Shown: one piece after another, positions 1 through 8,646 of the stretch
How the letters are laid out: each line of letters opens with the position of its first letter
How positions within the stretch are numbered: position 1 is the stretch's first letter
DNA from: Pseudoxanthomonas sp. F37
GTDB lineage: Bacteria > Pseudomonadota > Gammaproteobacteria > Xanthomonadales > Xanthomonadaceae
DNA length: 64,000 nt
Reading direction: 5' to 3'
Assembly (NCBI RefSeq): GCF_022965755.1
Contig: NZ_CP095187.1
Coordinates: forward strand, 1,860,001 to 1,924,000
Translations under genes and position numbers: made by a program
The notes under the pieces: generated by a model
Database searches by the model: none
What the model saw: only the letters and a program-made list of their open reading frames with translations
Told to the model about the DNA's origin: nothing

Positions 1-195
1 GCCAGCCGCCAGGAAGGCGCCGGAACTGACGCCCACGTAACAGTCCATGCGGGTCAGGTCCAGGCCGTCCAGAGCCTCGTCGAGCGCGCGCAGCGCACCC
101 AGTTCGTACATGCCGCCGATGGGACCGCCGCCGGCGATCGCCAGGCCGATCTTGCCGTTGCGGCCCCGCCGCCGTGCGCTGTGGATCGAAAGCAT
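1..195 (-). CDS. patatin-like phospholipase (N-terminal part, cut by window edge)
   Basis: This gene reads leftward and leaves the window after 65 codons. The visible start carries the two patatin signatures: a glycine-rich oxyanion loop (GGGPIGG, about residues 22-28) and the nucleophile elbow GVSSG (about residues 56-60), whose serine is catalytic in this family. Patatin-like proteins hydrolyse acyl ester bonds of lipids. The ATG at 195 is the only good start because an in-frame TAG lies at 201-199, directly upstream. It is divergent from the next gene. The C-terminal half, including the catalytic aspartate, is outside the window, so the substrate class cannot be judged. Confidence 0.85.
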   Translation of the reverse strand, partial: MLSIHSARRRGRNGKIGLAIAGGGPIGGMYELGALRALDEALDGLDLTRMDCYVGVSSGAFLAAG

Positions 196-282
196 GTACT
201 ACCCGCCGTGACCTTGCTGCCCGAGTGTAGCCGACCGGCTGCCGGGTTGCGGTGGTCGCCCGCCGTCCGGATCATGGTCTCC

Positions 283-999
283 ATGGCCCGAGCAAATCCG
301 CTGATCGCACGCGTGGGCAGGCGCCTGGCCTGGCACCAGGCGGCGCACGACCCCGCGCGCGAGCCGCGCAACCGCCTGCGCTGGCTGCCCGAGGTCAGGC
401 GCTGGCAGGCGGCCAGGCTGGAGACCAGCTTCGCGCACTTCCTGGCCGACCCCACCCGCCGTGCCGCGGCCATGTTCTTCCTCACCGATGTCTACGGCGA
501 CCACGACTTCAGCGGGCGCGACGCCAACGTGGCCAAGGTCATGCCGATGATGCAGCGCCTGCTGCCGTTCGCCGTGCTGGAAACCGTGGCCCATGGCATC
601 GAGCTGGGGGTGCTGACGCACACCCTGGACATGCGGATGGCCGAGGCACTGCAGCGGCTGGCGCCCCACCGGCGCAAGCTGGACGCCGAGCTGTACGGCC
701 AGGCGTATCGCGAAGTGGGCCTGCGCCGCCTGCGCCGGCACCAGATCGACCTGATCGCCGAGGTCGGCGTGGGCCTGGCGCGGGCGGTGAAGACGCCGGG
801 CGTGGCCACCTTGCTGAAGCTGTCGCGCGGGCCGGCCCGGGCCACGGGCCTGGGCGAGCTGCAGGGCTTCCTTGAACGCGGGTTCGCCGCCTTCGCCGCA
901 CTGGGCGACGGCAAGGCCTTCGTGCGCGATATCGAACGCGCCGAGCGTGCGGTCTCCCGCCGGTTGTTCGCGGCGGACCCGGATCCGTTCCGCGAATGA
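283..999 (+). CDS. conserved hypothetical protein (FFLTDVYG family)
   Basis: This soluble, mostly helical, arginine-rich protein of about 238 residues has no signal peptide or membrane segment. It carries the block FFLTDVYG followed by an RD pair and a run of hydrophobic residues ending in RLLP, a pattern I recall from an uncharacterised family in gammaproteobacteria. The start is uncertain: ATG at 283 is used here, ATG at 274 is in the same frame, and the frame stays open to 181, but the upstream part does not look like protein. It lies 2 bp from a convergent gene, and no function can be assigned. Confidence 0.75.
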   Translation: MARANPLIARVGRRLAWHQAAHDPAREPRNRLRWLPEVRRWQAARLETSFAHFLADPTRRAAAMFFLTDVYGDHDFSGRDANVAKVMPMMQRLLPFAVLETVAHGIELGVLTHTLDMRMAEALQRLAPHRRKLDAELYGQAYREVGLRRLRRHQIDLIAEVGVGLARAVKTPGVATLLKLSRGPARATGLGELQGFLERGFAAFAALGDGKAFVRDIERAERAVSRRLFAADPDPFRE

Positions 1000-1001
1000 C
1001 C

Positions 1002-1277
1002 TCAGTCGAACTTCTCGCTCAGCACCCGGCGGATCTCCGCCTCGATCGGGCCTTTCATCGCCGAGAGCAGGAAACCCAGGGTGGCGGTGACGCGCAGCGT
1101 GTCCGTCAGCAGCGCAATCCGGCCTTCCACGCCCGATCGACTGAAGTTCAGCGTGTCGCCGTCCCAGTCGTAGTCCATGTCGAAGCGCTCGGAGAGCTTC
1201 TTCGCCACGCCTTCGATGGCCTTCCGCGCCTGCGCGGGCGTCTTGGAATGCGGATGCTGGATGTCGATGCTGGCCAT
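1002..1277 (-). CDS. polyhydroxyalkanoic acid system family protein
   Basis: This is a 91-residue protein beginning MASIDIQHPHSK and containing LSERFDMDYDW and a C-terminal helix. It matches what I recall of the small family called polyhydroxyalkanoic acid system proteins, whose members are often linked to granule loci but are also widespread without PHA genes. No PHA synthase or phasin is visible in this window, so the family name should not be read as proof of a PHA role. It is convergent with the preceding gene (2 bp gap) and divergent from the FHA gene. There is no signal peptide or membrane segment. Confidence 0.75.
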   Translation of the reverse strand: MASIDIQHPHSKTPAQARKAIEGVAKKLSERFDMDYDWDGDTLNFSRSGVEGRIALLTDTLRVTATLGFLLSAMKGPIEAEIRRVLSEKFD

Positions 1278-1376
1278 GCCTTGCCTCCTGTGGCGTAGGA
1301 CTATTCTGCGCGGCCACGCCGTGCGATGCCAAGCCGGCTATCGCGGCCGGGCGGCAACCTGATAGGCTCCCGTCGC

Positions 1377-2180
1377 GTGCAGAACCTCAGACTTCACTTC
1401 ACCAACCGCCCCGCGCCCGACCGGCCGCTCACCACCGGCGTCCACCGCATCGTGCGCGAGGCCGCCGGCACCATCGGCGTGGGCGACGCGCTGCAGGGTG
1501 CGTTGCTGGCGCAGATCTGCGTGGACCGGCGTGGCCTGTGGCTGCAGGTGGCCAACGGCATGCGCGGGGTGCACATCAATGGCCGTCCGGTGAAGCGGAT
1601 GGCCGTGCTGCGGCCGGGCGATGCGGTGTATGTGGAAGGCGTGGAGCTGCTGCTGCAGTCGGGGTTCCAGTCGGCGGCGGAGTTGCGCGACAGCGACGCC
1701 GGCCAGGGCGACGCCCGGGTGGTGCTGCGCGGCCTGGGCGGCAAGTACCACGGCAGGAGCGTGTCGCTGGAGCACCCGCGCATCGTCGGCCGTGCACGCG
1801 AGGCGGACATCCGCATCGATGATCCTGCCTTCGCCGAGCGCCATGCCCGGCTCGAACTGCGCGGCGACCGCGTGTTGCTGCGCGATCTGGGATCGGCCGA
1901 GGGTACCCGCGTCAATGGCATGGCGGTGCGCGATGCGCTGCTGGCCGCGGGCGACCAGGTGGTGTTCGATGCCCAGCACCGGTTCGTGCTCGAGGTGCCC
2001 TGGGCCCCCAGTGCGCGGGCGGAGGAATCGGCAACGCCTGACGATGCCGCCCAGGCGCCCGCCGAGGGCGAGGCCCCGCCGGTGGCCAGAGCCTCGGTAC
2101 GGCGTTGGCCGTGGTTGCTGCTCGCGGCCGTGCTGATGGCCGCCGCGCTCAGCGCGCTGCTGCTGTTCGGCGCCGGCTGA
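1377..2180 (+). CDS. FHA domain protein with C-terminal membrane anchor
   Basis: A protein of about 267 residues. A clear forkhead-associated domain sits at about residues 120-200, with IVGRAREADIRIDD, the conserved RHARL core and RVNG, the phosphothreonine-binding loops. The first 100 residues look like a second, divergent FHA-like fold (GVHINGRPV). After a short acidic linker there is one hydrophobic segment at the extreme C-terminus, so the protein is probably tail-anchored with its FHA parts in the cytoplasm. The GTG at 1377 is preferred because it gives a start like relatives (VQNLRLHFTNR); an ATG at 1326 is in frame but adds unconvincing sequence. A TAGGCT hexamer 7 nt upstream would fit a leaderless start. 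The last 32 bp overlap the convergent msrQ. Confidence 0.8.
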   Translation: MQNLRLHFTNRPAPDRPLTTGVHRIVREAAGTIGVGDALQGALLAQICVDRRGLWLQVANGMRGVHINGRPVKRMAVLRPGDAVYVEGVELLLQSGFQSAAELRDSDAGQGDARVVLRGLGGKYHGRSVSLEHPRIVGRAREADIRIDDPAFAERHARLELRGDRVLLRDLGSAEGTRVNGMAVRDALLAAGDQVVFDAQHRFVLEVPWAPSARAEESATPDDAAQAPAEGEAPPVARASVRRWPWLLLAAVLMAAALSALLLFGAG

Positions 2181-2778
2181 GCGATTTCCACAGGCGCCAG
2201 CCCAGCAGTGCGGACAGGATGCCCGCATACAGCAGTGGCTCGCGGATGTCGGATTTCACCAGCCACCAGAAATGCAGCACCGCCAGTACGCCGATGGCGT
2301 AGACCAGCTTGTGCAGCTGGCCCCAGCGCCGGCCGAGGCGCCGCATCCAGCCCTGGGTGGAGGTGATCGCCAGCGGCACCAGCAGCAGCCACGCGGTGAA
2401 GCCGACGGTGATGTAGGGACGCTTGACGATCTCTTCGAAGATCTGGGTCCAGTAGCCGCGCAGGTCCAGCGCCAGGTAGGCCGCCAGGTGCAGGCTGGCG
2501 TAGAAGAAGGCGTACAGGCCCATCATCCGGCGGAAGCGCAGCAGCACCGGTTGGCCGGTCAGCTGGCGCAGGGGCGTGATCGCCAGCGCCACCATCAGCA
2601 GGCGGAGCGCCCACAGGCCGGTGCGGTGCTCGATCTCGGCCACCGGATCGGCACCCAGTGCGTCGCTGCCATTGCGCCATACGTCGTGGAATTGCCATGC
2701 GAGGAGGGCGAGCGGGGTCAGGACCAGCGCGTGGACCAGGGTCTTGGCGGCGACCAGGCCGGCGGAGGCCTTGCGCAT
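2149..2778 (-). CDS. msrQ: protein-methionine-sulfoxide reductase heme-binding subunit MsrQ
   Basis: This 209-residue inner-membrane protein has about six hydrophobic helices and belongs to the ferric reductase-like (YedZ) family. MsrQ carries electrons from the respiratory chain or flavins to the periplasmic reductase MsrP. Histidines in the blocks ASLHLAAY and GQLHKLVY, and one near VLHFWW, are probable heme ligands. It lies 7 bp downstream of msrP on the same strand, the usual msrPQ operon. Its last codons overlap the end of the FHA gene on the other strand. Confidence 0.93.
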   Translation of the reverse strand: MRKASAGLVAAKTLVHALVLTPLALLAWQFHDVWRNGSDALGADPVAEIEHRTGLWALRLLMVALAITPLRQLTGQPVLLRFRRMMGLYAFFYASLHLAAYLALDLRGYWTQIFEEIVKRPYITVGFTAWLLLVPLAITSTQGWMRRLGRRWGQLHKLVYAIGVLAVLHFWWLVKSDIREPLLYAGILSALLGWRLWKSLSRRRTAAAR

Positions 2779-2785
2779 GGTCAGG

Positions 2786-3754
2786 TCAGTACCATTTCTT
2801 CAGATCCAGCCCGGCATACATCGAGGCGACCTGGTCCGCATAACCGTTGAACATGCGCGTGGGGATGCGCTCGGCGAACAGCTTGCTCTGGGTGCCGGCG
2901 ATGCGCCGCTCGGTTTTCTGGCTCCAGCGGGGATGGTCCACCTCCGGATTGACGTTGGAGAAGAACCCGTATTCCGAGGGCTGCAGGTCATGCCAGGCCG
3001 TCTCGGGCATGCGTTCGACGAACTTGATCTCCACGATCGACTTGATGCTCTTGAAGCCGTACTTCCAGGGCACCACCAGCCGCAGCGGCGCGCCGTTCTG
3101 CTGGGGCAACGGTTTGCCGTACAGCCCGGTGGCGAGCAGGGTGAGCGGATGCATGGCTTCGTCGATGCGCAGGCCCTCGCGGTAGGGCCAGTTGATGGCC
3201 CGGTAGCGCACGCCCGGCATCTGCACCGGATCGGCCAGCGTGGTGAAGGCCACGTACTTGGCCTTCGAGGTGGGCTGGAACTTCTTCAGCACCTCGCCCA
3301 GCGGAACGCCCAGCCAGGGGATCACCATCGACCAGCCCTCCACGCAGCGCAGCCGGTAAATGCGCTCCTGCGGCGCCAGGCCCTTGACGAGGTCCTCCAG
3401 TGCGATCCTGCCGGGCCTGGCGCATTCCCCGCCCACCAGGACCGACCACGGCGAGGTCTTCAGGGTCTTGCGCGCGTTCGAGGGATCGGCCTTGCCCGTG
3501 CCGAACTCGTAGAAGTTGTTGTAGCTGGTGACGTCCTGGTAGCGGGTCAGCGTCTCGGCGGTCCGGAAGCCGGAGCGGGCCTGCTCCGGCGTCAGCGCGA
3601 CCTTCGGCGGGGGCGGGGGTTCGGCTTCGGCACAGCCGGCCAGCGCCAGGGTCGGCGCGGCGGCGAACGCCTGGAGCAGGCGGCGGCGGTGCCGGTAGAC
3701 CGACTCGTCGGTGACCTGGGAGGCGGGGATCCGCAGGACGTCGCGCAGGGACAT
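2786..3754 (-). CDS. msrP: protein-methionine-sulfoxide reductase catalytic subunit MsrP
   Basis: A periplasmic molybdopterin enzyme of 322 residues that reduces methionine sulfoxide in envelope proteins oxidised by reactive chlorine or oxygen species. The N-terminus has a Tat-type twin arginine (RRRLLQAF from residue 23) and a hydrophobic core. Cys137 in RCVEGW corresponds to the molybdenum ligand, and [13 protein letters not shown] near the C-terminus is typical of the family. The ATG at 3754 is chosen because GGAG lies 6 nt upstream; ATGs at 3760 and 3781 are alternatives. It is the first gene of the msrPQ pair and is divergent from serC across about 200 bp. Confidence 0.93.
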   Translation of the reverse strand: MSLRDVLRIPASQVTDESVYRHRRRLLQAFAAAPTLALAGCAEAEPPPPPKVALTPEQARSGFRTAETLTRYQDVTSYNNFYEFGTGKADPSNARKTLKTSPWSVLVGGECARPGRIALEDLVKGLAPQERIYRLRCVEGWSMVIPWLGVPLGEVLKKFQPTSKAKYVAFTTLADPVQMPGVRYRAINWPYREGLRIDEAMHPLTLLATGLYGKPLPQQNGAPLRLVVPWKYGFKSIKSIVEIKFVERMPETAWHDLQPSEYGFFSNVNPEVDHPRWSQKTERRIAGTQSKLFAERIPTRMFNGYADQVASMYAGLDLKKWY

Positions 3755-3955
3755 GGACATCTCCGTGAAGCGGGGGGTCATGGTTGGACGATACTCGCGC
3801 GGAAAAATTCCCGTGCAATCGCCTTGTACCGACTCTATACGTCGCGGGATGGCGGCAGGATGCGCGACGTGCGCGATTCGCCCCCGGCTTGCGCTTCGTT
3901 GCCCCTGCAACTGATGCGCTGCGGCATACTACGGGTCCTCCTGTTCAGGTGCCCC

Positions 3956-5041
3956 ATGACGCGCGCGTTCAACTTCAGTGCCGGTCCCGCCACCCTGCCC
4001 GAATCGGTCCTGCGGCAGGCGCAGGCCGAGATGCTCGACTGGAACGGCATCGGCGCGTCCATCGTGGAAATCAGCCACCGCAGCCAGGACTTCATCGCCG
4101 TGGCCGCCGAGGCCGAAGCCGACCTGCGCAGGCTGGTCGGCATCTCCGACGACTACGCCGTGCTGTTCCTGTCCGGCGGCGCCACCACCCACCAGGCCCT
4201 GCTGGCGATGAACTTCGCCGCGCCCGGCCAGGTGGTGGACTACGTGGTCACCGGCCACTGGGGCAAGACCGCGATCAAGCAGGCCAAGCCCTACTGCACG
4301 GTCAACATCGCCGCCGACGGCGAACCGGGCGGTTTCCACGACATCCCGCCGCGGGCCAGCTGGCAGCTCACGCCCGGTGCGGCCTATGTGCACATCACCG
4401 CCAACGAGACCATCCACGGCGTGGAGTTCCGCCATACGCCGGACGTGGGCGAGGTGCCGCTGTTCGCCGATTTCAGTTCGTCCATCGCCTCCGAGCCGCT
4501 GGACGTGTCGAAGTACGGCGTGATCTATGCCGGGGCGCAGAAGAACCTGGGCCCGGTGGGGGTGGCGGTGGTGATCATCCGCAAGGACCTGTTCGAACGC
4601 AGCGGCCAGCCGCGCGCCGACATCTTCGATTACCGCTCGCATGCGGCCCGCGACTCCATGCTCAACACGCCGCCGACCTGGAACTGGTACCTGGCCGGCC
4701 TGGTGTTCAAGTGGATGCTCGCCGAGGGCGGCGTCGAGGAGTTCGCGCGCCGCAACGCGCTGAAGTCCTCGCTCGTCTACGGGGCCATCGATGCCTCCGG
4801 CGGCTTCTACCGCAACGAGGTGGTGCCGGCGGTCCGCTCGCGGATGAACATCCCGTTCTTCCTGCCCGATGAGACCCTGACCTCGCGCTTCGTGGCCGAA
4901 TCCAAGGCGGCCGGACTGCTGGCGCTGAAAGGGCACAAGGCGGTCGGCGGCATCCGTGCCTCGCTGTACAACGCGCTGCCGGTGGAAGGCGCGCAGGCGC
5001 TGGTCGACTTCATGTGCGATTTCCAGCAACGCAACGGATGA
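3956..5041 (+). CDS. serC: 3-phosphoserine aminotransferase
   Basis: SerC (361 residues) converts 3-phosphohydroxypyruvate and glutamate to 3-phosphoserine, and serves the analogous step of pyridoxal phosphate synthesis. The start [11 protein letters not shown], the cofactor region SGGATTHQ and the PLP-binding lysine K196 in YAGAQKNLG are all present. ATG at 3956 agrees with family length. An in-frame opening extends far upstream (to 2576) but is antisense to msrPQ. pheA follows after 112 bp that hold a small palindromic repeat, so the genes may still be co-transcribed. Confidence 0.97.
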   Translation: MTRAFNFSAGPATLPESVLRQAQAEMLDWNGIGASIVEISHRSQDFIAVAAEAEADLRRLVGISDDYAVLFLSGGATTHQALLAMNFAAPGQVVDYVVTGHWGKTAIKQAKPYCTVNIAADGEPGGFHDIPPRASWQLTPGAAYVHITANETIHGVEFRHTPDVGEVPLFADFSSSIASEPLDVSKYGVIYAGAQKNLGPVGVAVVIIRKDLFERSGQPRADIFDYRSHAARDSMLNTPPTWNWYLAGLVFKWMLAEGGVEEFARRNALKSSLVYGAIDASGGFYRNEVVPAVRSRMNIPFFLPDETLTSRFVAESKAAGLLALKGHKAVGGIRASLYNALPVEGAQALVDFMCDFQQRNG

Positions 5042-5062
5042 ACCCGCTGCATTGCCCGATGC

Positions 5063-5124
5063 GGGAGCGACGCACGTCGCGATGAGGCGTCACCGGCAGA
5101 TCTTCGCGACTTGCGTCGCTCCCA
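5063..5124. repeat. dispersed inverted repeat (GGGAGCGACG type), copy 1
   Basis: The two arms read GGGAGCGACGCACGTCGCGA and TCGCGACTTGCGTCGCTCCC and can fold into a long hairpin between serC and pheA. The same motif recurs at 7737-7800 and, less complete, at 29653-29699. Short palindromes of this kind are common between genes in this bacterial family. Confidence 0.8.
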
Positions 5125-5153
5125 CGGGGAAGCGACCGAACTACGGAAAACCC

Positions 5154-6299
5154 ATGGCCTCCAAGCCCAGCAAACCCAGCAAGAAGCCCGCTACCGGCAA
5201 GAAGGCCGAAGCGACGCCCGCTCCGGCCCTCTCCGACGTGCGCGCCAAGATCGACGGCATCGACCGCCAGATCCAGGCGCTGATCGCCGAGCGCGCGCGC
5301 TTCGCCCACCAGGTCGGCAAGGCCAAGGGCAAGCTGGCCGCCGCCGTGGACTACTACCGGCCCGAGCGCGAGGCGCAGGTGCTGCGCATGGTGGTGGACC
5401 GCAACGAAGGCCCGCTCAGCGACGAGGTGCTGGTGCATGTCTTCCGCGAGATCATGTCCGCCTGCCTGGCGCAGCAGGAGCCGCTGAAGATCGGTTACCT
5501 GGGGCCGGAGGGCACCTTCAGCCAGCAGGCGGTCCTCAAGCATTTCGGTCGTTCGGCGCACGGTCTTCCGCTGGCCAGCATCGAAGAGGTGTTCCAGGAA
5601 GTGGCCAGCGGCAACGCCGATTTCGGCGTGGTGCCGGTGGAGAACTCGGGGCAGGGCACCATCCAGATCACCCTGGACATGTTCCTGACCTCGGATCTGA
5701 AGATCTGCGGCGAGGTGGAACTGCGCGTGCACCAGTTCCTCATGTCGCGCACCGGCCGCATCGACGAGATCGAGCGCATCTACGCGCACCCGCAGTCCTT
5801 CGCGCAGACCGCAGGCTGGCTGCGCGCCAACCTGCCGAAGGTGGAGAAAGTGCCGGTGTCGAGCAATGCCGAAGGCGCGCGCCGGGCCCGCGGCAGCGAC
5901 GACGCCGCCGCCATCGGCGGCGAGAGCGCCGCCCACGTGTATGGCCTGAAGAAGGTCGTCATGAGCCCTATCCAGGACGACAAGGACAACACCACGCGCT
6001 TCCTGGTGATCGGCCGCAGCATCTTCCCGCCGTCCGGCCACGACCGCACCTCGGTGCTGGTCTTCATCCACGACAAGCCCGGCGCGCTGTTCGACGTGCT
6101 CAGCCCGTTCGCACGCCACGGCATCAGCATGAACCGCATCGAATCGCGCCCCTCGCACCACGCCAAGTGGGAGTACGGCTTCTTCATCGACCTGGCCGGC
6201 CATGTCGACGACGAGGCGATGAAGCAGGCGCTGGCCGAACTGAAACAGCATTCGGCGCAGATCAAGGTGCTGGGATCGTACCCGGTTGCGGTGCCTTAG
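5154..6299 (+). CDS. pheA: bifunctional chorismate mutase/prephenate dehydratase (P-protein)
   Basis: This enzyme of 381 residues makes phenylpyruvate from chorismate for phenylalanine synthesis. Residues 27-108 are an AroQ-type chorismate mutase helix bundle; the prephenate dehydratase begins at about 111 (KIGYLGPEGTFSQQ); a C-terminal ACT domain (about 299-375) holds the phenylalanine feedback motif ESRP at 330-333. The first 25 residues are a Lys/Pro/Ala tail that is probably disordered. ATG at 5154 is chosen because the earlier in-frame codons run through the upstream palindrome. It sits between serC and aroA, as in the larger serC-pheA-aroA-cmk-rpsA clusters of other gammaproteobacteria. 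Confidence 0.96.
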   Translation: MASKPSKPSKKPATGKKAEATPAPALSDVRAKIDGIDRQIQALIAERARFAHQVGKAKGKLAAAVDYYRPEREAQVLRMVVDRNEGPLSDEVLVHVFREIMSACLAQQEPLKIGYLGPEGTFSQQAVLKHFGRSAHGLPLASIEEVFQEVASGNADFGVVPVENSGQGTIQITLDMFLTSDLKICGEVELRVHQFLMSRTGRIDEIERIYAHPQSFAQTAGWLRANLPKVEKVPVSSNAEGARRARGSDDAAAIGGESAAHVYGLKKVVMSPIQDDKDNTTRFLVIGRSIFPPSGHDRTSVLVFIHDKPGALFDVLSPFARHGISMNRIESRPSHHAKWEYGFFIDLAGHVDDEAMKQALAELKQHSAQIKVLGSYPVAVP

Positions 6300-6301
6300 G
6301 C

Positions 6302-6412
6302 CGGGAGAGGGGAGTCGGGAATGGGGAATGGTTCAAGCGATCGCTCCATCCGGCTCCGTCCCTCACCCAGTCCTCCGCGCTCCGATTCCCCATTCCCTAT
6401 TCCCCATTCCCG
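6302..6412. repeat. dispersed inverted repeat (GGGAATGGGGAATGG type), copy 1
   Basis: The region between pheA and aroA is bounded by GGGAGTCGGGAATGGGGAAT on the left and its near-complement (ATTCCCCATTCCC repeated) on the right. The left arm begins 3 bp after the pheA stop and the right arm ends at the aroA start codon. A related element fills the fadA/beta-oxidation gene gap at 57152-57295. Because the reading frame stays open through it, pheA and aroA would fuse in a naive frame scan. Confidence 0.8.
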
Positions 6413-7720
6413 ATGAACACACAAGACTGGATCGCCTCTGCCGGCCGCGCGCTGAGCGGCACCTTGGACATCCCCGGCGACAAGTCGGTGTCGCACCGCG
6501 CGGTGATGTTCGCCGCGCTGGCCGATGGCGCCTCGACCATCGACGGCTTCCTGGAAGGCGAGGACACCCGCGCCACCGCCGCGATCTTCTCGCGGCTGGG
6601 CGTGCGGATCGAAACCCCGTCTCCTTCGCGCCGCATCGTGCATGGCGTGGGCGTCGATGGCCTGAAGGCCGCGCAGGGCCCGCTGGACTGCGGCAATGCC
6701 GGCACCGGCATGCGCCTGCTGGCCGGCCTGCTGGCCGCGCAGCGGTTCGACAGCGTGCTGATCGGCGACGCGTCGCTGTCCAGGCGCCCCATGCGCCGCG
6801 TCACCGGGCCGCTGGCCATGATGGGCGCGCGCATCGACACCGGGGAAGGCGGCCTGCCGCCGCTGCGCATCCACGGGGGCCAGCGGTTGACGGGCATCGA
6901 CTACACGCTGGAAGTCGCCAGTGCGCAGGTGAAGTCCGCCGTCCTGCTGGCCGGCCTGTATGCCGAAGGCGAGACCGTGGTGCGCGAGCCGCACCCCACC
7001 CGCGACTACACCGAGCGCATGCTGAAGGCGTTCGGCGTGGATATCGCGTTTTCGCCCGGGTTTGCGCGCCTGCGCGGCGGGCAGCGCTTGAAGGCCACGG
7101 ACATCGCCGTGCCCGCGGATTTCTCCTCGGCCGCGTTCTTCCTGGTCGCCGCCAGCATCATTCCCGGGTCCGAACTGCGCCTGCGCGCGGTCGGCCTGAA
7201 TCCCCGTCGCACCGGCCTGCTGCAGGCGCTGCGCCTGATGGGCGCGGACATCACCGAAGAGAATGCCAGCGAGCACGGCGGCGAACCGGTGGCCGATCTG
7301 GTGGTGCGCCATGCGCCGCTGCGTGGCATCGAGGTGCCGGAAGCGCTGGTGCCGGACATGATCGATGAGTTCCCGGCGCTGTTCGTGGCGGCCGCGGCCG
7401 CGGACGGCCCCACCGTCGTGCGGGGCGCGGCGGAACTGCGGGTGAAGGAATCCGACCGCCTGGCCAGCATGGCCAACGGCCTGCGCGCGCTGGGCCTGCG
7501 CGTGGACGAGACGCCGGACGGCGCCACGATCTTCCCGGGCGCACTGCAGGGCGGTGAAGTGGAGAGCCATGGCGACCACCGCATCGCCATGGCGTTCTCC
7601 ATCGCCGGCCAGCTGTCCTCCGGTGGGGTGCGCATCGGCGACGTGGCCAATGTGGCCACCTCGTTTCCGGATTACGACGGCCTGGCGACGGGCGCGGGGT
7701 TCGGGTTGCGGAAGGCGTGA
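6413..7720 (+). CDS. aroA: 3-phosphoshikimate 1-carboxyvinyltransferase (EPSP synthase)
   Basis: AroA (435 residues) joins shikimate 3-phosphate and phosphoenolpyruvate in aromatic amino acid synthesis. Motifs in order: GDKSVSHRA (22-30), GNAGTG (94-99), GDASLSRRPM, ASAQVKSAVLLAGL, MIDEFPAL, LRVKESDRL and ATSFPDYD. The ASAQVKSA, GDASL and FP-DYD blocks are closer to the class II enzymes (as in Agrobacterium CP4) than to E. coli AroA, but position 97 is glycine, as in glyphosate-sensitive enzymes. ATG at 6413 abuts the repeat; no strong ribosome site is visible, so translation may depend on the repeat's sequence or on coupling. Confidence 0.96.
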   Translation: MNTQDWIASAGRALSGTLDIPGDKSVSHRAVMFAALADGASTIDGFLEGEDTRATAAIFSRLGVRIETPSPSRRIVHGVGVDGLKAAQGPLDCGNAGTGMRLLAGLLAAQRFDSVLIGDASLSRRPMRRVTGPLAMMGARIDTGEGGLPPLRIHGGQRLTGIDYTLEVASAQVKSAVLLAGLYAEGETVVREPHPTRDYTERMLKAFGVDIAFSPGFARLRGGQRLKATDIAVPADFSSAAFFLVAASIIPGSELRLRAVGLNPRRTGLLQALRLMGADITEENASEHGGEPVADLVVRHAPLRGIEVPEALVPDMIDEFPALFVAAAAADGPTVVRGAAELRVKESDRLASMANGLRALGLRVDETPDGATIFPGALQGGEVESHGDHRIAMAFSIAGQLSSGGVRIGDVANVATSFPDYDGLATGAGFGLRKA

Positions 7721-7736
7721 GGGCTGGGACGGTGAT

Positions 7737-7800
7737 GTGGGAGCGACGCAAGTCGCAGTGACCGGCCGCAGCACCGCTTCGCGACGTGGGTCGCTGCCAC
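7737..7800. repeat. dispersed inverted repeat (GGGAGCGACG type), copy 2
   Basis: The arms GTGGGAGCGACGCAAGTCGC and GCGACGTGGGTCGCTGCCAC flank a 24-nt centre, downstream of aroA. It is the same family as 5063-5124. Confidence 0.8.
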
Positions 7801-7820
7801 AACCGCCGCAGTGGCCGCGC

Positions 7821-7850
7821 AAAAAAGGGGGACGCCTGCCCGCGTCCCCC
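7821..7850 (-). terminator. Rho-independent terminator (TonB-like gene)
   Basis: On the minus strand, GGGGGACGC pairs with GCGTCCCCC and is followed by six T, 42 bp after the stop of the TonB-like gene. On the plus strand the tail is TTCCTTTCC, so it may also serve aroA transcripts from the other side. Confidence 0.85.
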
Positions 7851-7891
7851 TTCCTTTCCTCGTCAGCTCCGTATCGGGCGCGATGCGGCGC

Positions 7892-8452
7892 TCAGATGGG
7901 CTTGAAGTCCACCGGCACCTTCACGCTGGTGGCGATGGCCTTGCCGTTGCGCATGGCCGGCTCGAAGCGCCACTGGCGCACGGCGTTCACCGCAGCGCGG
8001 TCCAGATCGCGTTCGCCGCTGCGCTCGACCACGCGCACGTCGATCGGGGTGCCCTGGGCATCGACCTCGGCCAGCACCACCACCGTGCCACCGACACCGG
8101 CTCGCAGCATCGCGGCCGGGTACTTGGGCTCGGCATTGCCGGCCATCGGCCGGGCGTCGCGGCTGATCGGCGCAGGGCGGGTCGCGGCCGTGCGCTCTGC
8201 GCGCTTGCTTTCAGGGGCGGCCGCGGCGCGCTCGTTCGCGGGCTGGGCCGCATCATCCATCACCGGTGCCGGTAGGGCGGCCACGGGCGCTTCGGTCGCC
8301 CGGCGCGACTGCGTCCACCAGACCAGTGCCGCGGCCGCCACCGCGAATGCCAGCAGCATCAGCAACACGGGCGAGGTGGAACGACGCGGTTCCACCGTGG
8401 TGTCTTCCACGGTGTCCGCGGTGCGGTATTCGTTGTTCGTGGGCATCGACAT
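7892..8452 (-). CDS. TonB family energy-transducer protein
   Basis: A 186-residue protein with one N-terminal membrane helix (about residues 29-46), a proline/alanine-rich periplasmic linker, and a C-terminal TonB-like domain (about 105-186) containing EPKYPAAMLR, GTVVVLAEVDAQG and VRQWRFEPA. TonB proteins couple the ExbBD proton channel to outer-membrane receptors, but no exbBD or receptor gene is nearby, and many such paralogues in this family have no known partner. GGAGG lies 5 nt before the ATG at 8452. A second TonB-like gene sits just upstream on the same strand; the 181-bp gap suggests its own promoter. Confidence 0.88.
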   Translation of the reverse strand: MSMPTNNEYRTADTVEDTTVEPRRSTSPVLLMLLAFAVAAAALVWWTQSRRATEAPVAALPAPVMDDAAQPANERAAAAPESKRAERTAATRPAPISRDARPMAGNAEPKYPAAMLRAGVGGTVVVLAEVDAQGTPIDVRVVERSGERDLDRAAVNAVRQWRFEPAMRNGKAIATSVKVPVDFKPI

Positions 8453-8600
8453 GTGAACCTCCGTTTCGCGTTGTGGGTTGCGCGTTGGAACGGGGCCGAG
8501 TCTTGGTGCGGCGATGTTTGCGATGCGTGATGTCGCAGTGTTTCGGGCAGGCGTAAGTTCAGCTAGCGAAACCGGGGGTTCAGCAACGCATGCGCGAGGT

Positions 8601-8646
8601 CAAGATGCGGTGACCTGCGGGTCGTCCGCATTGTCACCGCATCTTG
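8601..8646. repeat. perfect 13-bp inverted repeat at a stop codon
   Basis: CAAGATGCGGTGA at 8601-8613 is exactly matched by TCACCGCATCTTG at 8634-8646, around a 20-nt loop. The right arm contains the last codons and TGA stop of the TonB-like gene at 8634. There is no T tract on either side, so a simple intrinsic terminator is unlikely; it could protect the 3' end of the mRNA. Confidence 0.75.

Noticed and set aside
4956-5153. Longer pheA start inside serC
   Set aside because: The extension translates the intergenic palindrome; the Lys-rich N-terminus from ATG 5154 fits better.
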